Below are positions 26,001-35,000 of a stretch of 64,000 bases of DNA, piece after piece (position 1 is the first letter of the stretch; every line of letters starts with the position of its first letter). Where the stretch lies: assembly GCA_020698575.1 (NCBI GenBank), contig CM036243.1, forward strand, positions 38,315,488 through 38,379,487, in the 5' to 3' direction. Both the position numbers and the translations under genes were made by a program. This DNA comes from Bostrychus sinensis. Taxonomy: Eukaryota; Chordata; Actinopteri; Gobiiformes; Eleotridae. The notes under the pieces are model-generated. The model was not told the DNA's origin and made no database searches. It was given only the letters and a program-made list of their open reading frames with translations.

Positions 26001-29000
26001 CTGAGACCCGGTTTAAAACTCGAGGAGACCTGCCCCTGTCTCTGTGGCCGACTCTGTTGATTCCTTTAAAAAGCAGCTGAAGACACTGTTATCCAGACAA
26101 GCTTTTAGTTAATTACACTACTCGTTGTCTTATTTACCTGTTTAAACGTTCATTGTTTTGCATTTTATTTGTTTTTACTTGCATTCTGTAAAGCACTTTG
26201 TGATTTTGTCTGTGAAAGGTGCTCTATAAATAAAGTTTACTTACTTACTTAAACTTAAACATGTCAAAAAACAATTGTCTTAGAAAACATGTGTGTCTAT
26301 ACAAAAACATTTTAGGCTTACTTAAAGTTACACTGTGTAACTTTTCTCCTAAATATGTGGGGCATACTGACTTGTTTTTGTGATTTTTTGAGCGATTATA
26401 AGGCCTGAGGCGCGATCTGTTGCTCCGAGCGGGGCTTCTGTACTGAGAAACCACCCTCGCAACTTGGCCGGGAGCGCTCCGCTGTTGAGGAAGAGTCACG
26501 TGACAGGGAATGACTTGCTTTACGGCATTCCCTTCTGCTCTTATACCTGAGGTGCAGTATAACCATGAAGCTACTTTTAGCGTTGTTATTTTCGCCAGTT
26601 CGTCAGGGCCGAAGGACACAAGAAGATGAAGACAATGTCGGACGAGGCAAGAAAAAGAAAATGTGAAAGGGACCGCACCAGATCGCAGACAAGAGTCAAC
26701 ATCGGACAGACTTTTGCTCGCTGGCGTCAGATGAGAGACAGAGAAGGCTGCAAATCAGATCACGTTTTTGCTTCTTTATTGTTGGGCAGGTAAATTAGCC
26801 TCTTTATTTTTTCTTTAGAACGTGCTTTTTCATACAGTTATTAGTTGTTTTTACTGCGACCATTGCGCGATATTTGTTGATAAGCTAACGCTAGCGCTAA
26901 CTCTATAGAAGATCCAGTCCAAACTTCCAAAGGTAGCAGCAGGTCAACTAAAGTTGAAACAATGATGGAAATAGACGCACGCTCGCACAGTTTCAGAAGG
27001 GGGAGGGGCCCTAGTGTTTACGTTTTGCGACGGTGCAGTGGCACCTGTGGCCTCTAGAGGCGCAAGACCGGGAATCTTACACAGTGTAACTTTAATTGTT
27101 AATGCTAATTCTCCAACATTTATTGCTTTAAAAATCAAATAAGATCACTTTAAAATAACAATATAAAAAAACAAAGCCTGATTTTTCTAATTGATTTGAT
27201 GTTGGATGTTGTTGACACTGCACTTTCTTGTGTGCTTCTGTGTAAATGTTTTGTCTTATGTTCAATGTTTTTTACTCACTGCAAACCAATTTCCTTACAG
27301 GGACAATAAAAAATAAAATAAAAAAAAGAGGGTGACTGAGGAGTGAAGGAATAATGCACCAAACTGTTTTTGTTTTGTTTAATGTTTGGTCAAAGAAGCT
27401 CAGATGAGACATAAATTATTACTAATGAAGAATTTAAGCTTTTCTATAGGGTCCACCTTGAGTCTATGCCTCACTAACAGACGTCAGACCTTACAGCCTT
27501 AACTTAAATCGATCTAAACGACTAACGTCCGCAGCTCCTCCTCTCTCTGAGATCTGAGCGTGGTGTGATGCCCGAGAAGAGCTGACCCCGGGACGAGGAT
27601 CCGGCCCCGTGCACGGATCTGAACTAACTGCGGCTCGAGGACGGCCCACTCTCGAAGGAGAAATGGGATCAGAGACAGAAAAAGATGACATCAGGAAGTG
27701 AGGGGCGTGGCCTGGGCCGACTCGAGGGGTTAACGGGATTAGACCTGGATTAAGAGAGAGAGAGCTCAGACCTGGACCGGGACTTTCACACAGTTCAGAA
27801 GATGAGTCAGCAACGAGAGCAAAGAAGATTTGTCCTGCTTTAGGTAGCAGTAAGTAATGTTTTTGGTGCATTTTATCCAATTACAAGAATGAAGTGGGCC
27901 AATAAATATCTAAAAACCCAGACACAGGGAGAACATGCAAACTTCACCCAGTGCTAACCACTCTGCCATTGTGCTACCTTCCCATCATCCTTCTAAATTC
28001 CATGCCACTTCCTCTCCCAGAACTCGACAGCGCGTCTTCATGTTCTCATCGTCATTCTGCCTAAATTGTTACAGATCAGAATTTAGAAAGAATTGTGTTG
28101 ACTGTGACAGTGCAGTGTGTTGACCACCAGAGGGAGACAAACACCACAGAACTCACCACCAGGCTCCATGACACATCTCTGCTGTGGTTAGTGCTGTGTG
28201 AAATACTGCAGTCTGTGGTCACTTACAGAACAATAAACGGAACACATCAGTGAGAAATGTTCAATATTTTAAATAATTTAAAAGTAAGTCTTTGCATTTT
28301 TGTCGATGCGTTCCTCAGGCTTTTTGAAATCAATCTGGACACATTTCACATTTTCTAACCCTAAAATAATGGATATGTGATAAAATAGCTTTACTTTTAC
28401 CTTTACCTTTATATTTCATACTACACACGTACAGGGACAAAAAAATACGGTTTATTACATATATTACAGTATTTTCCGGACTATAAGTCACACTTTTTTC
28501 CATAGTCTGACTAGGGGTGCGACGTATACTCAGGTGTGACTTATATATTAAAATATTTCAGGTGTTGGTTAGAGGGCGCTCTAGGCTTGTGTACCAGCAT
28601 CTGCTGCACCTGTACCACTGACAATTTAAAATGTAAACATTACCACTAACAACTTAGGCTATAAAGACAACTGAGAAAGAGCGGAATAATTGGAAATGGA
28701 ACTGATGCTGAGTCTGACGACAGCCACGCAGAGGAGGAAGCGGCGCTTCGTCTACCTCCGGAGTTGGCGGAGTTGTTCAGAAGCGACACCGAGGATGAAG
28801 AATGTAAAGGATTTAGCGATTAGGAGTGAGATGGTGAGTTTGGTGAACTTGTTATATTATGTTCTTTATGCTATAGTTATGTGAATAACTGTTAATATAT
28901 TACGTTAACATACGAGACACCTGTTCAGTTCGTTGTTTATGCTTCATGTAGCTGAATAACCATCAATGTGTTACGTTAGCAAACCGCACACCTATTCAGC

Positions 29001-32000
29001 TGTTGTTCTCTGTTCTATTATTACTATAACTTGTCTTTCAACATGAAATGTCTGTTCTTGGTGTTGGATTTTGTAAAATAAATTCCCCCCAAAAATGTGA
29101 CTTATAATCCAGTGCGACTTATATACGTTTTTTCTTCTTCATTATGCATTTTTTGGCGAGTGCCACTTATACTCCGGAGCAACTTATAGTCCGGAAAATA
29201 CGTTACTAAAAATAGGTTGTTTCTACAGATGGGTCTTCATTAACAAAACATCAGCATCGATCTCACTGTGAGTCAGACTCAGCAGTAAATACATAAACTA
29301 CTAGCTCTGTGCTGTGTTTGAATTCATTTGCAGTCTCACAGACTTCAATACTACTCTGTTTATCTGCTGTCATCCGTAGTGAGCTAATGCTAAGTGTTGA
29401 TATAGCAATTAAGTTTTCTTTTTTAACTTTCCTCGATAATTGTGAGTAAAGCGTTCGGTAACTGTCTCTGCAAACTGCAAACGTGACATTAGTTTGTTGA
29501 AAACACTCGCTCCATTTTGCCTCAGACTAAGCGCTCACTGGAGAAGGGCTAACGCAATGAGTAACTACTTTTTTGTGTGAAAAAGGTCTATTGTTTTAAG
29601 CCCATGTTGGCTCTGCGCACTTTATCAGCAGCTCCATAAGCTCTTTGTATAAACCGTAGTTTATAGCAGAGCTGCTGCAGTGAAGGATCACAGGGCCGAG
29701 GCCTGGCTCTGCCTGAAGCCCTCTACAGACGTGTCTTGCTTGAATAAAGTTACGAGGATTTGAGTTCAGACATGAGAGGAGAATGTCTGAGTGCTTGTAC
29801 TGAATGGTGGGGGTATACAGAACATGATAAAATGGCTTTTTAGCACAGCTATTAGCAACATAAGGCTAACAGATAAATAAATGAGCTGACTGCTTCGTAG
29901 TGACGGAGGTTTAAGGCTGAAATGATCAGAATGAGTCCGGTGACAGGTGTATGGGCTTTAGAAACGCGCAGGAGCACTTCCTGGTTTCATGTGTCTACGT
30001 AGCATTGTGAGACCGAGCGTTTGCAGCTCTGGAGAAGGACAGCGCCTCAGCATACAGGATTACTCAAACATGTGTGAATGAAACAAAATACTACTCCAGC
30101 TCTGTTTTTGAAAACCATATGACATTACAACATAGTTACAAGAGAGGAAAAGTCAATTTAGCAGAAGACGGGACAATTAAAGCTAAACAGAACCCAAAAA
30201 AATCAAATCAAAAGACAAACTGAGCACTGCTGGATGAGAAGCACAATCATGTTTAACGCTGAAAAGCCCAAGTTTTAATAAATGAATAAACTATAGAGAT
30301 AATGGCCATATGAAATTATCTTATCTGGGGTTGTTTACAGCGTGTCCCTGCAGGCACATTACCCAGCAGATAATGCAATAAAAATACTGCTAAACCAAAT
30401 CTACTCCCTAGTACCTTAGATATTTCTGGTTCAGTGAGAACGTTAAGCGTGAGTGAGCTCTGACCGTCCCGGCTCGAAACACAGGAGAGAACAGAGGAAG
30501 TCCTTACGTTGTCTCGCTGCTCGAAGTCCACGGAGCTGGAGACCGACGTGAGCCGCTCGTATCGGTCCGGAGTCTCCGAGTGCATCGCAGATGCAACACT
30601 GACGCACACAGACAGAAGACAGACAGGAGTTAATATGAGTCTGAAACATGGGGTTCTCAAGCTGTGGTACAGGTCTCAGTGGTGGAACTCAAGAGTCGTC
30701 TGCAGTTAAAGTCCTGGTTTAGTTTAACTTAGAGAGAGTTTAATCCAGTAGGAGTGTGGGCCACGGGTTTAGTCCTGGTGTAGACCTGGTTTAGGCACAG
30801 TTAAGTCCTGGTTTAGTCCTGGTATAGTCCTGATTGAGAGTTAGTTTAGTCCTGGTTTGGTACTGGTTTTGACAAGATGCAATCCAGGTTTAGACCCAAT
30901 GTAGACATGGTGAGTCCCTCTTTAATCCTGGTTTAGTCCTTCTTTAGTCCCGGTTTATTCCTTGTTTAGTCCTGGTTTATTCCTTGTGTAGTCCTGGTTT
31001 ATTCCTTCTTTAGTTCTGGTTTAGTCCTTCTTTAGTCCTGGTTTAGTCCTTTTGTCCTGGTTTAGTCCTTCTTTAATCCTGGTTTAGTCCTTCTTTAGTC
31101 CTGGTTTAGTCCTTCTTTAGTCCTGGTTTATTCCTTAATTTAGTCCTGGTTTAGTCCTTGTTTAGTTCTGGTTTAGTCCTTTAATCCTGGTTTAGTCCTT
31201 CTTTATTTCTGGTTTATTCCTTCTTTAGTTCTGGTTTAGTCCTTCTTTAATCCTGGTTTACTCCTTCTTTAGTCCTGGTTTAATCCTTCTTTAGTCCTGG
31301 TTTAATCCTTCTTTAGTCCTGGTTTAATCCTTCTTTAATCCTGGTTTAGTCCTTCTTTAGTCCTGGTTTAGTCCTTCTTTAATCCTGGTTTAGTCCTTCT
31401 TTAGTCCTGGTTTAGTCCTTCTTTAGTCCTGGTTTATTCCTTAATTTAGTCCTGGTTTAGTCCTTGTTTAGTTCTGGTTTAGTCCTTTAATCCTGGTTTA
31501 GTCCTTCTTTAGTCCTGGTTTAGTCCTTCTTTAATCCTGGTTTAGTCCTTCTTTATTTCTGGTTTATTCCTTCTTTAGTTCTGGTTTAGTCCTTCTTTAA
31601 TCCTGGTTTACTCCTTCTTTAGTCCTGGTTTAGTCCTTCTTTAGTCCTGGTTTTGTCCTTCTTTAGTCCTGGTTTAGTCCTTCTTTAATCCTGGTTTAGT
31701 CCTTCTTTAGTCCTGGTTTAATCCTTCTTTAATCCTGGTTTAGTCCTTCTTTAATCTTGGTTTAGTCTCGATTTAGTCCTTGTTTTCTTTTAGGGACTTT
31801 GGGGACATTTCTAACTAAATCTTTACAAAACACAATTATCCACAAAGAGATTTGTTTCTGATTCTGTTGCCCGGCAGATAATGTTTTGTACACACCAAAA
31901 AGACTCATGGGTAATGTAGTCTTTAGATTCAGAAACATTTCACTTAATAACTCAAATCTAGATTCTAGAAGGAAACTTTGGTTAAATCCACAACACACAC

Positions 32001-35000
32001 AGCTGTTTCCAGGTGCTAGTAGGTTAGCTAAAGCGCTAACACGTCACTGGGTCAAAAACACACTTCAAAAACTCCACCGTTTTACCTTTTCACCGGTTCA
32101 TAGTTTTCTCTTTCTCGTCTTCGGCTGAGTTTACAGAAAATTAAAGGCAATGGAGCGGGAAAGGTTAGCATCAGAGCTATTAGCATTAGAGCTTTTAGTA
32201 TCACATAAACTTCAAATATGGAGAGAGATTAGTGCCACATTTAGCTTTCAAAACAGGCAGAAGATGAACCATGTTAAAATGTGTTTGTTTATTTTTTTTA
32301 TATATTTTTTTGTGTATCAGTGGGACTATTGTTCATTGTACATTTTACCAAATTCCTAATGAATAAAGAGTATCTCCAGGTTTTGTCTAGGCAAATTTAT
32401 TGTTATTATTATTATTTTAAGACTTTTTAATGCCAAATTTAACGATAGCATCACCAAAAACAGAACATTAATCTGTATTAATTTTACACGGATACACAAG
32501 TATTCGTACTACTCTCTGAAACTTGAGTTTTGTTTATTTTAATCTATTCATTCATTCATTCATTCATTTTCTACCGCTTATTCCTGTTAGGGGTCGCGGG
32601 TGACTGGAGCCTTTAATCTAATACAGGTGAAAAACACCAGCATTAAATACAAATCATAAAAAATTAATCATACAGTTCTTATTACTTATAGTCTATATTT
32701 TGTTATCATGGTGACCTTTTTTTTTTTTTTTTAATATTACGATATTTTTTTATATATTTATTGTGTTAAATTAAAAATTTTACACAATCAAACTGAATAT
32801 TTTTTTTTAATGCTTTTAAGACCTTGGGACTTCCCTGTAAATAAAATATTGGTCAGTTATGTTCTTAGTGGTGGTTAATGTAAAGGGTCTATATTGTGCT
32901 TTTATTCATATTTTGAAACCAGTCTTGGTCTCCTCTAGTACAGCAGCAGGTTTTACAGCCTTTAAAAACATTATGTGACTATAAGAAAGAGTTTTTTATA
33001 AGTACTCAACTGGTGCCATAAAAAAACAGGTGAAGAGACCAGCAGAGGGCAGCAGAGTGGAGCCGTCTTTTGAACATAATAATAAAAAATTCGTAAAGGT
33101 TCGAAAACACAATACTGGTCTGTTAAAAAGAAAATCTACACTATATAGAGCTGTACACTGTTTTATGGTTAATGAATGAGAGCAGACTGGATGTAGAGGG
33201 CTTGTTGTTGATTGGTCAGTGCTTCCTGGAGTGGGCGGGGCTTTGTGGAACTGAGAGTTTTGAGGCCTCAGAAACCTCAGCCTCAGAATACAATTCCAGG
33301 TCTGTTTTTGATGAGGGTGCAACATTATAACATGGGAGAAAGAAAGAAAAAAAGTTGATTTTGCAGAATATAACCTCTTTAAAGCTATTTTTAACTTTCA
33401 AAGTAAACTGACTTGAACACTTAAAGCGCATAAGTGCCCACTTGTTTTAACATAGCATTAACTTTTCCATATATTTATTTGTAAATGATATGTGGCACTA
33501 ATAGCTCTCCATAGTTTTCACACACATCAAACTGGAAATAGCGAGGCGTTAGTGAGATCTTCAGTCAGAGCAGAAACCTGTTTATCAAACACCAACAAAC
33601 CAAACATAATATTAGTCACACAAATAAACCCGAGCGTCAGAACGTACTACACTCTCTCGTCCCCATCGCTGCTGAACATCTGCGGCCTTCAACAAAACCA
33701 CACAGGACGAGACAGATGTGAATTTATATGGATTACACTTTGACATCATCAGGAAATAGAGTTAAACTGAGGATTACAAATGAAAAGACCATTAGACTGT
33801 GGCCTCGTCAATGTTTTCCATTTAATTAACTGACAGTGGATGACCATAATGTGATCTGCGCCTACTCTGGCTCTGATTCATCTCCAATCACTTTGCTGCG
33901 ATGCATTAACAAGAACAAGTGCTTAGGGCAGCACTCAGACAGACAAAGAGTTGCAAAAATGCTACAAATGTTCACTGTATTCTTCACAATTTTGTGCTTT
34001 AGCCTCCATCTAAAGGTCGGTTTCCATCATCAGAAGTGGTCTCAAGTCACAAAATGCATAAGGTAAATAATATTCACCTGTCTGCGTCTGTGACCAGAGC
34101 CAGTCGTCCATAATCCCAGGCCACTTTACGGAGAATAGAGAAGACGAACAGCAGCACCTACAGAAGAACAACAGCGAGTTAGGAGTGAATAGGGCTTTTT
34201 GAGATATTTTGTAACACAGTACTAAGTATCAGATAGTCCTGGCCGGCCAGACAAACTCTGTTCCTATTCTACACAAAGACATTAGTCTGCTACTTCTTCG
34301 CTTAAATGTAATTTCAGTGGGTGGCACAATCACAGGCAGTGCACCACTGACTTGTGACCCAAACAAACATGGAGGAATCTTGCCGGTTTTTCCATAAAAC
34401 ACTAGAATACGGCATTTTCTGGGCAGCTCTGTATTTTTTTTGTGAACAGGGACAGCAGCAGAAGCCAGCTGTACGAAGACTTGTAGAAAAAGTGGGTTTG
34501 TTTGAATGTGGTGGTTAGGTTGGTTGTCAGCAGGTCTTTACTGTTGTTAAAATGGAAATAATATAAAATGTGCTCGGTATCCGCCAGCATTACCTTGGTT
34601 ATTTACAATAGGAGATTATTATCCGTATTTGTAAGATACGCTGCACATAACCCGCTGTGATAGGCCGGGTCCAAATCGACCGAGGGGAAAACCAGGAACA
34701 GGACTGTCCTGCTTTCTAAAAGAAAGTAGCAGGGGCTGACTGGTCGATGATCTCGATACTTTGGTGACTTCATGATAATGGTGCTACAGGGCTGCAGAGT
34801 CAAATGTGGGACGAAATTATAGCTGGGTACTGAACAAGAACACCTTTATGGCAGTCACTTAGTCATATTGGAAATAAACATTTCTTTTGTTGCCAAGTTT
34901 CGATATCTGTCAGGTCCTGAGGCAGCGCTATAGAAAGCTACAAGGCAGCTGCGTCACTTCATGATTCATGATTTGAGCAGAGTCTAAAGCCCTGGACACA

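Noticed and set aside
30690..31795. Telomere-like TTTAG repeats
   Set aside because: The unit is 11 bp (GGTTTAGTCCT), not TTAGGG, and arrays are interstitial in both orientations.
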